From the NCBI GenBank assembly GCA_002840735.1, contig PHBY01000002.1, positions 124,001-188,000 on the forward strand: a stretch of DNA of 64,000 nt. Direction: 5' to 3'. The notes below the pieces were generated by a model. It was not told the origin of the DNA, did no database searches, and worked only from the letters and a program-made list of their open reading frames with translations. Below, one piece after another: positions 33,943 through 42,256 of this stretch (the first letter of the stretch is position 1; each line of letters starts with the position of its first letter). A program made the position numbers and the translations under genes. The stretch comes from Chloroflexi bacterium HGW-Chloroflexi-2. Lineage in GTDB: Bacteria; Chloroflexota; Anaerolineae; Anaerolineales; Anaerolineaceae.

Positions 33943-34266
33943 ATGTACAATTCTGATACAGAAGTACTTTTTCCCGTAAGGGCTATACCTGGATTGAAAG
34001 GATTAAGGGGCCCTCAATGGGATCAATTGATTGATTTTGTCTTAAATGACGCAAAAGATCAGGAAAAATTAGCGTTTGTCCTGATGATCGTTCGGTTGGT
34101 AGGTTGCGGTGGATGTAATGCTGATTCTTTCAGGGCAATGAGAGGATGTACAAAATGCGCCCAACAATCTATTCGCAGGTTCAGGGGTGATGATGGTGAT
34201 TTAATTAAGTTATTTGAGAAATCAAAATTAGAAGTAGAAAACAACAATAAAGGTAATGATTCTTAA
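33943..34266 (+). CDS. Hypothetical four-cysteine protein next to nuoI
   Basis: This 107-aa soluble protein is not recognised as a named family. Its centre has two Cys-x2-Cys pairs, GCGGCNADSFRAMRGCTKCA (about residues 55-74), a likely metal site (Zn or Fe-S). The N terminus (VLFPVRAIPGLKGLRGPQWDQLIDFVL) and C terminus (RRFRGDDGDLIKLFEKS) are helical-looking. It is 26 bases after nuoI and 18 before the Mrp-type ATPase, so is very likely co-transcribed. The context points to assembly, stability or electron transfer for the Nuo proteins, but this is inference. Confidence 0.72.
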   Translation: MYNSDTEVLFPVRAIPGLKGLRGPQWDQLIDFVLNDAKDQEKLAFVLMIVRLVGCGGCNADSFRAMRGCTKCAQQSIRRFRGDDGDLIKLFEKSKLEVENNNKGNDS

Positions 34267-34284
34267 TTTATTGAAAGGTGACAA

Positions 34285-35367
34285 ATGACTGTCAACAACG
34301 TAACAATTGAAGAAGTTCTGGCTGCGCTTTCGAAAGTGCAAGAACCGGAATTACACAAAGATCTTGTATCACTAAATATGATCAAAGATTTATCCATTAA
34401 TGGATCAGATGTGAAATTTACTATAGTTCTCACCACACCAGCATGTCCTTTAAAAGGGAAAATTGAAAAAGATGCAAGGGATGCAGTGATGGCGGTAGGT
34501 GGTGTTAAAAATGTTGAAATTGTATTAGATTCCAATGTCCCATCTGATGGAAGAAATCGTGGAAATTTATCCGTGCAAGCCAAAAATGTTGTTGCAATTG
34601 CCTCAGGGAAAGGTGGGGTTGGTAAATCTACGGTAAGTGTAAATGTTGCAGTTTCTTTAGCACAAGCAGGGGCGAAAGTTGGATTATTAGATGCTGATAT
34701 TTATGGTCCAAATATTCCTACAATGATGGGCGTGGAAAAACTACCAGCTTTTAATGACAATAAAATCATTCCTGCAGATGCCTATGGGGTCAAGTTAATG
34801 AGCATTGGTTTTTTGGTTAAACCCGGTCAACCACTGATCTGGCGTGGACCTATGTTGCATTCTGCAATACGACAATTTTTATCGGATGTGGCTTGGGGTG
34901 ATTTGGATTACCTCATCATCGATTTACCACCCGGAACCGGGGATGCCCAGTTGAGTCTTGCACAATCAATTCCGATCAGTGGTGGTGTAATTGTTACGAC
35001 GCCACAAGCCGTATCATTAGAGGATGCAAGTCGCGGATTATACATGTTCAAACAGCTTGAGATTCCAGTTCTTGGGGTAATTGAAAACATGAGTTTTCTT
35101 GAATTACCTGATGGTCAGATCATGGAGATATTTGGTAGTGGCGGTGGAGAAGCCTTAGCAAATGAAGCCCAGGCAGAGTTTTTTGGAAAAATCCCACTAT
35201 CCAGTGATGTGCGTGTAGGCGGCGATACAGGTGAGCCAATTGTGATTTCACAACCGAATTCAAAAGCTGCTGAAGCTTTGATACACATATCAAAATTGAT
35301 TGCAGCAAAATTGAGTATGGCAGCTTTAAATAGAGACTCTGCCATACAATTAGAAATCGTTGAGTAA
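34285..35367 (+). CDS. mrp: Mrp/NBP35-type P-loop ATPase with N-terminal MIP18-like domain, CxxC lacking
   Basis: A 360-aa protein of the Mrp/ApbC/NUBPL family, carriers that deliver Fe-S clusters. Residues about 5-85 form the DUF59/MIP18 domain (VLAALSKVQEPELHKDLVSLNMI; TPACPLK). The deviant Walker A GKGGVGKST is at about 108-116, followed by GLLDADIYGPNIPTMMG, LIIDLPPGTGDAQLSL and VSLEDASRGLYMF. Most relatives have CPxC just before IFGxGGG to bridge a cluster; here that position reads LELPDGQIMEIFGSGGG, without cysteines. The eukaryotic relative NUBPL/Ind1 matures complex I, so its place behind nuoI is telling. Cluster transfer by this protein must differ or be lost. Confidence 0.88.
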   Translation: MTVNNVTIEEVLAALSKVQEPELHKDLVSLNMIKDLSINGSDVKFTIVLTTPACPLKGKIEKDARDAVMAVGGVKNVEIVLDSNVPSDGRNRGNLSVQAKNVVAIASGKGGVGKSTVSVNVAVSLAQAGAKVGLLDADIYGPNIPTMMGVEKLPAFNDNKIIPADAYGVKLMSIGFLVKPGQPLIWRGPMLHSAIRQFLSDVAWGDLDYLIIDLPPGTGDAQLSLAQSIPISGGVIVTTPQAVSLEDASRGLYMFKQLEIPVLGVIENMSFLELPDGQIMEIFGSGGGEALANEAQAEFFGKIPLSSDVRVGGDTGEPIVISQPNSKAAEALIHISKLIAAKLSMAALNRDSAIQLEIVE

Positions 35368-35370
35368 TAG

Positions 35371-36411
35371 ATGGAAAATAAACCCCTACATAATGTTGTT
35401 TCAGTCAGGTTTTCGAAAGTTGGAAAACTTTATCATTTTGAAGCTGAAGCAGATATGGTTCTTTCAGCTGGGGATCAGGTTGTTGTAGAAACTGCGCGCG
35501 GTTGGCAATTAGGGGAAGTTGCTCAAATTATTGGTGATGTTTCTACTCCTGGCGAAGGTTCATGGAAAAAGATAGATCGAAAAGCGACTGAAGAAGATTT
35601 CGAGCAAAGAAAAGTCAATGAAGAAAAAGAAGCTGAATTACTAGATTTTTCAAGAAAAGAAATCAAAGCCCAAAATCTTGATGGTGTCAAAGTTGTTTCA
35701 GTTGAATTTAGCCTGGATGGATCTCGAATATCCATTTTATATAGTTATGAAGGGGATAACAAGGTCGACTTAAAAAATCTGAAACAAGAAATTAATAAAT
35801 TTGTCCATCATTCACAGGTTGAATTGCGACAAATTGGACCAAGGGATGTTGCGAAAATATTTGGTGGTATGGGTGCATGTGGTTTGCCAACTAGATGTTG
35901 TTCGAAATTCCTGACAGATTTTAGTTCAATATCCATCAGGATGGCAAAAGAACAGGGTATTTCTTTAACACCAACAGAAATTACTGGCATGTGTGGCCGA
36001 TTAAGATGTTGTTTGATTTATGAATATGAAATGTATACCGAGAATAGAAAACAGTTGCCAAAAAGGAACAAACGTGTAATTACACCAGTTGGAGAAGGCA
36101 AGGTTTTTGATATCTTACCACTAAAAATGGCAGTGATTGTTGATATTCCAGAAATCGGTAGAAAAGAATTTTTCAACTCAGACATTCAATTGGTCGATGG
36201 TTCCTCACATCCACAAATCCAACCAATAATTAGACAAAAAGAAAATGATGTCTTTAGTGAAACTGATGAGACTGATGCAGAAAAGCATGAATCTGAAAGT
36301 GAAATAAAGGAAAGAAATCAAAGTAAAAATCAACAAGGTGGAAAAGGAAGAAGACCGCGCTGGCGAAAACGTCGACCTTCAAATCCGAATAAGAGCAATG
36401 ACAGAAAATAA
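35371..36411 (+). CDS. ricT: PSP1-domain protein RicT (YaaT)
   Basis: This 346-aa protein has a PSP1 C-terminal-type domain. In Bacillus, RicT/YaaT joins RicA and RicF in an Fe-S complex that promotes mRNA processing by RNase Y. Conserved features are VSVRFSKVGKLYHFEA, VVVETARGWQLGEV, RDVAKIFGGMGACGLPTRCC and GMCGRLRCCLIYEY, whose cysteines bind the clusters. The last 60 residues are charged and end in an Arg/Lys-rich tail (GRRPRWRKRRPSN), possibly binding RNA. It is 3 bases after the Mrp gene. The next gene overlaps its 3' end by 14 bases. ricA and ricF are not seen. Confidence 0.88.
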   Translation: MENKPLHNVVSVRFSKVGKLYHFEAEADMVLSAGDQVVVETARGWQLGEVAQIIGDVSTPGEGSWKKIDRKATEEDFEQRKVNEEKEAELLDFSRKEIKAQNLDGVKVVSVEFSLDGSRISILYSYEGDNKVDLKNLKQEINKFVHHSQVELRQIGPRDVAKIFGGMGACGLPTRCCSKFLTDFSSISIRMAKEQGISLTPTEITGMCGRLRCCLIYEYEMYTENRKQLPKRNKRVITPVGEGKVFDILPLKMAVIVDIPEIGRKEFFNSDIQLVDGSSHPQIQPIIRQKENDVFSETDETDAEKHESESEIKERNQSKNQQGGKGRRPRWRKRRPSNPNKSNDRK

Positions 36412-37600
36412 ATTATTCCAATTAGCCAAAGAAAATTTTAATTATTCTGTTAGTTTCAGAAGGGATTTTCACCAACACCCCGAATTAGGTTTCCAAGAAA
36501 TCAGAACTTCGGAAATAATTTTTAAAGAATTAATTAAACTCGGTTTTGAGGTAAAAAAATATATCGGAAAAACAGGTGTTCTTGGTGTTCTTAAAGGTGA
36601 TTCGATTGGACCAACGATATTATTGAGGTTCGACATGGATGCATTGCCCATTCGTGAAAACAACACCACTACATTTGTTTCCAAGAATGACGGGATTATG
36701 CATGCCTGTGGTCATGATGGACATATGGCGATCGGACTCACAATCGCAAATATTCTTAGTTTACATAGAGACCAAATTAAGGGAACTGTAAAGTTTATTT
36801 TTCAACCTGCTGAAGAGGGGCTGGGTGGTGCTCTGGCGACAATCGAAGATGGTGTATTTGAAAAACCTCGCCCTGATTATTGTTTAGGGTTACATATATG
36901 GAATGAAAAACCTCTTGGTTGGTTTGGAATTAATCCTGGTGCAATGATGGCTGGCGCTGATACATTTGAAATCATTGTGAATGGAAAAGGCGGTCATGGG
37001 GGATTACCGCATAAAGCAATTGATCCTATCGTTTGCGCTGCTCAAATCATATCAACTATTCAGACAATTGTAAGCAGGAATATTTCTCCTCTTGATAATG
37101 CTGTTATCAGTTTTGGTAGCATAAAAGGTGGATCAACATTTAATGTTATACCTGATTCAGTATACCTTACGGGCACAATTCGTACCTTTGATCCACAAAT
37201 AAGAATGGAATTAATTCAAAATCTGGAAAGAATTTCCAAATCAGTGGGTAAGGGTATGGGGTGTAAGGTTGAATTTTCTTTAGATGAAGTGACACCTGCT
37301 GTTAAAAATAATTCAAAAATTGCATCAGATTTCTACAAAATGGCTCATAAAGTTTTTCCTTCTTTTTCGATTGATAAAGATTTCCAAACCATGGGTTCAG
37401 AAGATTTCGCTTTGTTCTTGAATGAGGTTCCTGGTTGTTTTTATTTCGTTGGATCTGCAAATCCAGAAAAGGATCTTATTTATGGGCATCACCATCCAAA
37501 GTTTGATTTTGATGAAGGAGTTCTTCCTATCGCAGTTGCGAGTTTATTGGGCATGTTAGAAGAATTGGGTTGCCTTTCCTTTCAATCAGGGGATTCATAA
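36398..37600 (+). CDS. M20 family metallo-amidohydrolase
   Basis: A 400-aa amidohydrolase of the M20D type (hippurate hydrolase/N-acyl-amino-acid deacylase/IAA-amide hydrolase group). Metal ligands are visible in FHQHPELGFQE, LRFDMDALPI, HACGHDGHMAIGL and FQPAEEGLGGA. The dimerisation domain starts around NGKGGHGGLPHKAIDPI. MGSEDFALFL and HHPKFDFDEG complete the site. The start at 36398 overlaps ricT by 14 bases; a longer frame inside ricT is not used. It probably removes acyl groups from amino acids or peptides in the cytoplasm. Substrate unknown; no obvious link to the nuo genes. Confidence 0.92.
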   Translation: MTENKLFQLAKENFNYSVSFRRDFHQHPELGFQEIRTSEIIFKELIKLGFEVKKYIGKTGVLGVLKGDSIGPTILLRFDMDALPIRENNTTTFVSKNDGIMHACGHDGHMAIGLTIANILSLHRDQIKGTVKFIFQPAEEGLGGALATIEDGVFEKPRPDYCLGLHIWNEKPLGWFGINPGAMMAGADTFEIIVNGKGGHGGLPHKAIDPIVCAAQIISTIQTIVSRNISPLDNAVISFGSIKGGSTFNVIPDSVYLTGTIRTFDPQIRMELIQNLERISKSVGKGMGCKVEFSLDEVTPAVKNNSKIASDFYKMAHKVFPSFSIDKDFQTMGSEDFALFLNEVPGCFYFVGSANPEKDLIYGHHHPKFDFDEGVLPIAVASLLGMLEELGCLSFQSGDS

Positions 37601-37650
37601 ATCACATAAAATCCGGATTAAATGTATAAGGATAGCATTACATAGTTCTC

Positions 37651-37680
37651 TTGACTTTAAAGATGCTAAAATGCTATACT
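37651..37680 (+). promoter_or_regulatory. Promoter of the GntR-korAB unit
   Basis: TTGACT (37651-37656) and TATACT (37675-37680) with 18-bp spacing. The start would be near 37687, about 50 bases before the regulator ATG, which lacks a clear Shine-Dalgarno sequence. Confidence 0.7.
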
Positions 37681-37692
37681 GACTATTAAGTA

Positions 37693-37708
37693 TTAATCAT
37701 CCGATTAA
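37693..37708. promoter_or_regulatory. Candidate operator of the GntR-type regulator
   Basis: TTAATC-ATCC-GATTAA is a perfect six-base inverted repeat just after the predicted start point, inside a run of overlapping TTAATC/GATTA words up to 37720. A dimer bound here would block the promoter, so autorepression is likely. Confidence 0.55.
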
Positions 37709-37735
37709 TCAGATTATTAGTTTTTCGATTATTTA

Positions 37736-38437
37736 ATGATGATATTCGCAAATTCAACCAACCATTTATCGGAATTTCTCAGGTATGTAGCCGAAAAATC
37801 TTTATCGGGGGAAGAAAGAATCCCAGCATTAACAGTACTCAGTAAAGAGTTGCAGGTTAGTGTTGCCAGTTTGAGAGAACAATTAGAAGTTGCCAGAGTT
37901 TTGGGTTTTGTTGAGGTAAAACCAAAAACTGGAATTCGATGGTTGCCATATTGCTTTACCCCGACCCTTTTATTATCGGCTTCTTACGCTATAACCATTT
38001 CTTCTGATTATTTTGAACATTTCAGGGATATGAGGAACCATCTAGAGGCAACTTATTTTCTTGAATCCGTTGCTAAATTAACAAAAAATGATATTGATCA
38101 ATTAAACAATATTCTCTTAAGAGCTGAAGAAAAAATAATTTCCAGACCCCCTAATTTACCACATGCAGAACATCGCGAATTTCATGCAAGAATTTTCTCA
38201 AACGTTCAGAATCCTTTTGTCCAATCGATTTTTTCTGTTTATTGGGACATTTACGAATACCAGGGGTATGCAATCATAAATGATCTGGATTACCTGAAAC
38301 GAGTCTGGCATTTTCATCGACTTGTTTATGAGGGAATTCAAACGGGAAATATTCATCAAGCCATGGAAGCTTTTCTTGAACACAAAAACTTAATGATTAA
38401 AAACAACAAATCTGTACCTTCGCAAACTTTCGAATAA
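37736..38437 (+). CDS. GntR/FadR-type transcriptional regulator (FCD domain)
   Basis: A 233-aa regulator. The N-terminal winged helix fits GntR (ERIPALTVLSKELQVSVASLREQLEVARVLGFVEVKPKTGIRW is the usual layout over residues 27-70). The C-terminal all-helical FCD-like domain has DMRNHLEATYFLESVAKLT and EHREFHARIFS, with histidines suited to a metal/ligand site, and HFHRLVYEGIQTGN. Ligands of this group are small carboxylic acids. It is directly upstream of korAB (25-base gap to the korA ATG) and probably controls them in response to a 2-oxoacid or related acid. A six-base inverted repeat lies at its own promoter. Confidence 0.85.
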   Translation: MMIFANSTNHLSEFLRYVAEKSLSGEERIPALTVLSKELQVSVASLREQLEVARVLGFVEVKPKTGIRWLPYCFTPTLLLSASYAITISSDYFEHFRDMRNHLEATYFLESVAKLTKNDIDQLNNILLRAEEKIISRPPNLPHAEHREFHARIFSNVQNPFVQSIFSVYWDIYEYQGYAIINDLDYLKRVWHFHRLVYEGIQTGNIHQAMEAFLEHKNLMIKNNKSVPSQTFE

Positions 38438-38462
38438 ATAAATAATGTTAGAAGGAGAGGTA

Positions 38463-40304
38463 ATGACCAAAAATATGATTGAAGATGAAGAACGCATAAA
38501 AAACAATAGAATTATCAACGATTTTTGCATAACCTTCAGTACTGTAAATGGATCTGGAAGCGCGACAGCGAACACAACCTTAATGCGTACCTTTTTTAAA
38601 ATGGGAATTCCAGTTTCTGGTAAGAACATTTTTCCTTCTAATATTCAAGGGTTACCGACCTGGTACACATTGAGGTTGAGCAAGCATGGTTATTTAGCTC
38701 GGGTTCAAGAAGATGATATTGTAATTGCGATGAACTCCTCAACAATTAATAAAGAAATTGAATATATTGTTCCTGGTGGTGCTCTCTTTTACCCTGATGA
38801 TATCAAATTCGCTAATACCAGAGATGATATCATTTACTATCCCATGCCGATACGGAAAATTATCAAAGAATCCGAAGTCACGCCCAGTCTGAAAGATTAT
38901 ATAGCTAACATGGTGTATGTAGGCATATTGGCTCAAATGCTTGGTATTCCTCTTGATGTTATCCAGCAGGCATTAAGTTTCCATTTTAAGAACAAAGAAA
39001 AACCTGTAAATCTGAACATGGATGTCATTAGAAAATCAGCGGAATGGGCTAAGGAAAACCTAACCAAATCGGACCCATATTACGTTGAATTCATGCCGGG
39101 CAACGAAGGGTGGCTTATGTCGGATGGAAACACTGCAGCCGCGTTAGGCTCAATATTTGGTGGGGTTCAATTCACGGCCTGGTATCCAATCACACCTGCA
39201 TCTTCATTAGCTGAATCATTGCATGAATACATTCCTGAATTTAGAACAGACCCTGTTACAGGGAAGAAAACATCAGTAATTGTTCAAGCAGAGGATGAGT
39301 TAGCAGCGATCGGTATGGCGATTGGTGCAGGTTGGGGTGGCTTGCGATCGATGACCTCAACCTCAGGACCAGGTTTGAGCTTGATGACAGAATTTATTGG
39401 GCTGGCATATTACGCCGAAATACCTGTTGTTATCTGGAATGTCCAGAGGGTTGGACCGAGTACCGGGTTACCAACAAGGACGGCTCAAGGGGATATAACA
39501 TTTGTAAAATTCATGGGGCATGGAGATACAGACAATATCATGCTTTTCCCAGGATCTGTAAATGAATGCTTCGAATTTGGGTGGAAGGCTTTTGATATTG
39601 CTGAAAGGTTACAGACACCTGTTGTTGTCATGTCCGATCTGGACTTAGGCATGAACGAATGGATGACACCTAAGTTTAATTATCCTGATCATCCGATCGA
39701 CCGTGGAAAAATATTGTGGGAAGAAGATTTACAAAAAATGTTGGATCAATACCAGAATGAATTTGGTCGATATAAAGATCTGGACGGGGATGGAATTACG
39801 TATCGAACGTTGGTTGGTAACATGCATCCAAAAGCTGCATATTTTACCCGTGGTACTGGGCATGACGAATTTGCGAAATACACAGAAGATCCAAAAATTT
39901 GGGAAGAAAGCTTAATGAGAATTAAAAAGAAATTTGAGAAAGGGAAACAATATCTTCCCAAACCAGTTATTAAATTGAATGAATCAAAAAGTTGCATAAT
40001 CTGTGTTGGATCTGCTTCCTTTCCAGTTGAAGAAGCCATGGATATACTTTCAAAGGATCAAATGAATTTTGATTACATGAGAATAAAAAGTATTCCTTTC
40101 CATCAAGAGGTGATCGATTTCCTACACACACATGACAGAATTTACTTTGTAGAGCTAAATCGAGATGGACAATTAGCTCAATTATTAACATTAGAGGCTC
40201 CGGAAGAATCCAAAAAATTCAGAAATGTTACCAAAGTAGATGGACTTCCTTTAACAGCCAAATGGATTGCAAATGAGATCCGAAAAGACGAGGAGAAATC
40301 ATGA
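38463..40304 (+). CDS. korA: 2-oxoacid:ferredoxin oxidoreductase, fused gamma-alpha subunit
   Basis: This 613-aa subunit belongs to the pyruvate/2-oxoglutarate:ferredoxin oxidoreductase superfamily, which converts a 2-oxoacid, CoA and oxidised ferredoxin to acyl-CoA and CO2. Residues about 10-200 are the gamma domain (FSTVNGSGSATANTTLMRTFFKMGIPV). From about 210 the alpha pyrimidine-binding domain follows (EGWLMSDGNTAAALGSIF, then GVQFTAWYPITPASSLAE, EDELAAIGMAIGAGWGG). This gamma-alpha fusion with a separate beta gene is the KorAB arrangement. The ATG at 38463 has GGAGAGG upstream. It overlaps korB by 4 bases. Which 2-oxoacid is used cannot be settled by eye. Confidence 0.92.
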   Translation: MTKNMIEDEERIKNNRIINDFCITFSTVNGSGSATANTTLMRTFFKMGIPVSGKNIFPSNIQGLPTWYTLRLSKHGYLARVQEDDIVIAMNSSTINKEIEYIVPGGALFYPDDIKFANTRDDIIYYPMPIRKIIKESEVTPSLKDYIANMVYVGILAQMLGIPLDVIQQALSFHFKNKEKPVNLNMDVIRKSAEWAKENLTKSDPYYVEFMPGNEGWLMSDGNTAAALGSIFGGVQFTAWYPITPASSLAESLHEYIPEFRTDPVTGKKTSVIVQAEDELAAIGMAIGAGWGGLRSMTSTSGPGLSLMTEFIGLAYYAEIPVVIWNVQRVGPSTGLPTRTAQGDITFVKFMGHGDTDNIMLFPGSVNECFEFGWKAFDIAERLQTPVVVMSDLDLGMNEWMTPKFNYPDHPIDRGKILWEEDLQKMLDQYQNEFGRYKDLDGDGITYRTLVGNMHPKAAYFTRGTGHDEFAKYTEDPKIWEESLMRIKKKFEKGKQYLPKPVIKLNESKSCIICVGSASFPVEEAMDILSKDQMNFDYMRIKSIPFHQEVIDFLHTHDRIYFVELNRDGQLAQLLTLEAPEESKKFRNVTKVDGLPLTAKWIANEIRKDEEKS

Positions 40305-41353
40305 TGGTTAATGGTGAAATTAAATCAGGAAACGAAAATTCAGCTGGTCTAACCCGTGCTGATTATCGTGGTGCACCAAGTACACTTTGTCAAGGCTGTG
40401 GTCACAATTCAATTTCCAGTCAGATAGTGGCTGCTTGTTATGAGTTAGGGCTTGTTCCCGAAAAAATCGCTAAATTCAGTGGGATTGGATGTTCCAGTAA
40501 AAGCCCTACTTATTTTCTCAACCGATCTTTTGGGTTTAATGCATTGCATGGAAGAATGCCGTCAATTGCGTTAGGTGGATTGTTTGCAGATATTTCAGTC
40601 AAGGGTTTGGGGGTAAGTGGCGATGGGGATACAGCTTCGATCGGTATGGGTCAATTTAAGCATTTAGCCCGACGTAATATGCCTATGGTATATATTGTTG
40701 AAAATAATGGTGTTTATGGTCTTACCAAAGGACAATTTTCAGCTACTGCTGAAGAAGGTTTATTGTTGAAACGACAGGGAATTAATACCTACCTGCCTGT
40801 TGATATCTGTATGGAAGCATTGGTGACAAATGCATCATTTGTAGCTCGAGGTTTTGCCGGTGATCCGAAACAATTGAAAAATCTACTCAAAGCTGCCTTA
40901 AGCCATGATGGATTGGCGATTTTAGACATTATCAGCCCATGTGTTACTTTTCATAATAAAGAAAATTCCTACCACTCATATTTGTGGGGTAAAGAACATG
41001 AAGTTCAACTTCATGATATTGAATTTGTGCAAGCAAGGGATGAAATTACCATAGAAGATTTCGAACCTGGTTCATCAAAAGAAGTCTCTCTACATGATGG
41101 GACTGTGGTTCTTATGAAGAAATTAGATAAGGATTATGATCCCACAAACCGCTATGAAGCATTGAGGATATTAGAGGAAGCTGAAAGGGAAAATACATTG
41201 ATTACAGGGCTCTTATTTGTCGATCCTACCGCTAAAACATTGTTTGATCGATACTCTTTACCCGATGAGCCTTTAAACCGTTTAGAACCCAGCAAATTGC
41301 GTCCATCAATAGATACCCTGGAAAAAATTAATCAATCGTTATTTATGAAATGA
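40301..41353 (+). CDS. korB: 2-oxoacid:ferredoxin oxidoreductase, beta subunit
   Basis: This 350-aa subunit binds thiamine diphosphate and a [4Fe-4S] cluster. TLCQGCGHNSISSQI gives the first Cys pair, FSGIGCSSKSPTYF a third ligand and ILDIISPCVTFHN the fourth. GVSGDGDTASIGMGQFKHLARRN is the TPP motif. The C-terminal 80 residues (after HSYLWGKEHEVQ) are the tail typical of KorB. It starts inside the korA stop (ATGA overlap), with GGAG eight bases upstream. Together the two genes form the complete enzyme. Confidence 0.94.
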   Translation: MMVNGEIKSGNENSAGLTRADYRGAPSTLCQGCGHNSISSQIVAACYELGLVPEKIAKFSGIGCSSKSPTYFLNRSFGFNALHGRMPSIALGGLFADISVKGLGVSGDGDTASIGMGQFKHLARRNMPMVYIVENNGVYGLTKGQFSATAEEGLLLKRQGINTYLPVDICMEALVTNASFVARGFAGDPKQLKNLLKAALSHDGLAILDIISPCVTFHNKENSYHSYLWGKEHEVQLHDIEFVQARDEITIEDFEPGSSKEVSLHDGTVVLMKKLDKDYDPTNRYEALRILEEAERENTLITGLLFVDPTAKTLFDRYSLPDEPLNRLEPSKLRPSIDTLEKINQSLFMK

Positions 41354-41394
41354 TTTAATGGATTAAAAATTCAATCACCCAGTAATTGAAGAAA

Positions 41395-42252
41395 TCAGGA
41401 AATGTTTTCCGAGATAATTGGGTGATTTGGATTTGTGATCCATTCACTCCATGAACCTAAATATAAATGGACTGGTTTGATGCCGATGTGTTGCATTACT
41501 GCAAAATTCAAGCAGGATGTGACTCCGGATCCACAATACAGGACTTTAGATGTATCGTTTTTTCCTTCAAGCAAGTCGTTATATTTTTCTTTTAATTCCT
41601 CAAAAGGCAATAATTTCCCATTTACATCCAAATTATTCTGATGAAAGAAATTAATAGCATTCGGTATGCGACCAGCGACCTTATCGAAAGGCTCTTCCAA
41701 TCCCAGGTAGCGTTCCCTTGATCTAACGTCAATGATTGTGTAATCTGGTTTATATATGATCATTTCCATTTGCGATGTTGTTCTCATTAGCTCAGGATCA
41801 GGTGATCCGATAAATTTTGAGGGTTGATGATGGACCTGACCAGATTCTTGTGGGAAGCCGCATTCCTGCCAGGAAGAGAACCCCCCGTCTAAAATGGCTA
41901 CTTTTTGATGCCCAAAATATTTCAACATCCACCACAAACGGCTGGCGAATGAACCTGAGGTGGTGTCATACACAACCACTTGTTTGTGCTCATCTATTCC
42001 CCATTTCGAACAGGTTTCGATAAATTTATCAGGTTCTGGTAAAGGATGTCTGCCGGTTGCTTCTGTAATCTTTCCGGATAAATCCTTATCTAAATCAGCA
42101 TAAATCGCGTTAGGGATGTGATTTTTCAAGTAGTCCACGTGCCCCCAATTCGGATTTAAGAGGTCGAAACGACAATCTACAATCACCAAATATTTTTGAT
42201 CTAATAATTTAGCCAATTCATCAGGATCGATAAAAGTTGTAAATGTTTCCAT
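41395..42252 (-). CDS. Sulfurtransferase (two-domain rhodanese, mercaptopyruvate type)
   Basis: This 285-aa tandem rhodanese moves sulfane sulfur from thiosulfate or 3-mercaptopyruvate. The first, inactive domain spans about 5-130 (VIVDCRFDLLNPNWG; LDGGFSSWQECGFP). The second domain carries the catalytic Cys240 in YCGSGVTSC. The CGSGVTSC active loop is the form seen in mercaptopyruvate/thiosulfate sulfurtransferases. It follows pyruvate kinase with only four bases between them, so the two are co-transcribed on the minus strand. Pyruvate would be the co-product if 3-mercaptopyruvate is the substrate. Confidence 0.93.
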   Translation of the reverse strand: METFTTFIDPDELAKLLDQKYLVIVDCRFDLLNPNWGHVDYLKNHIPNAIYADLDKDLSGKITEATGRHPLPEPDKFIETCSKWGIDEHKQVVVYDTTSGSFASRLWWMLKYFGHQKVAILDGGFSSWQECGFPQESGQVHHQPSKFIGSPDPELMRTTSQMEMIIYKPDYTIIDVRSRERYLGLEEPFDKVAGRIPNAINFFHQNNLDVNGKLLPFEELKEKYNDLLEGKNDTSKVLYCGSGVTSCLNFAVMQHIGIKPVHLYLGSWSEWITNPNHPIISENIS

Positions 42253-42256
42253 AAGA

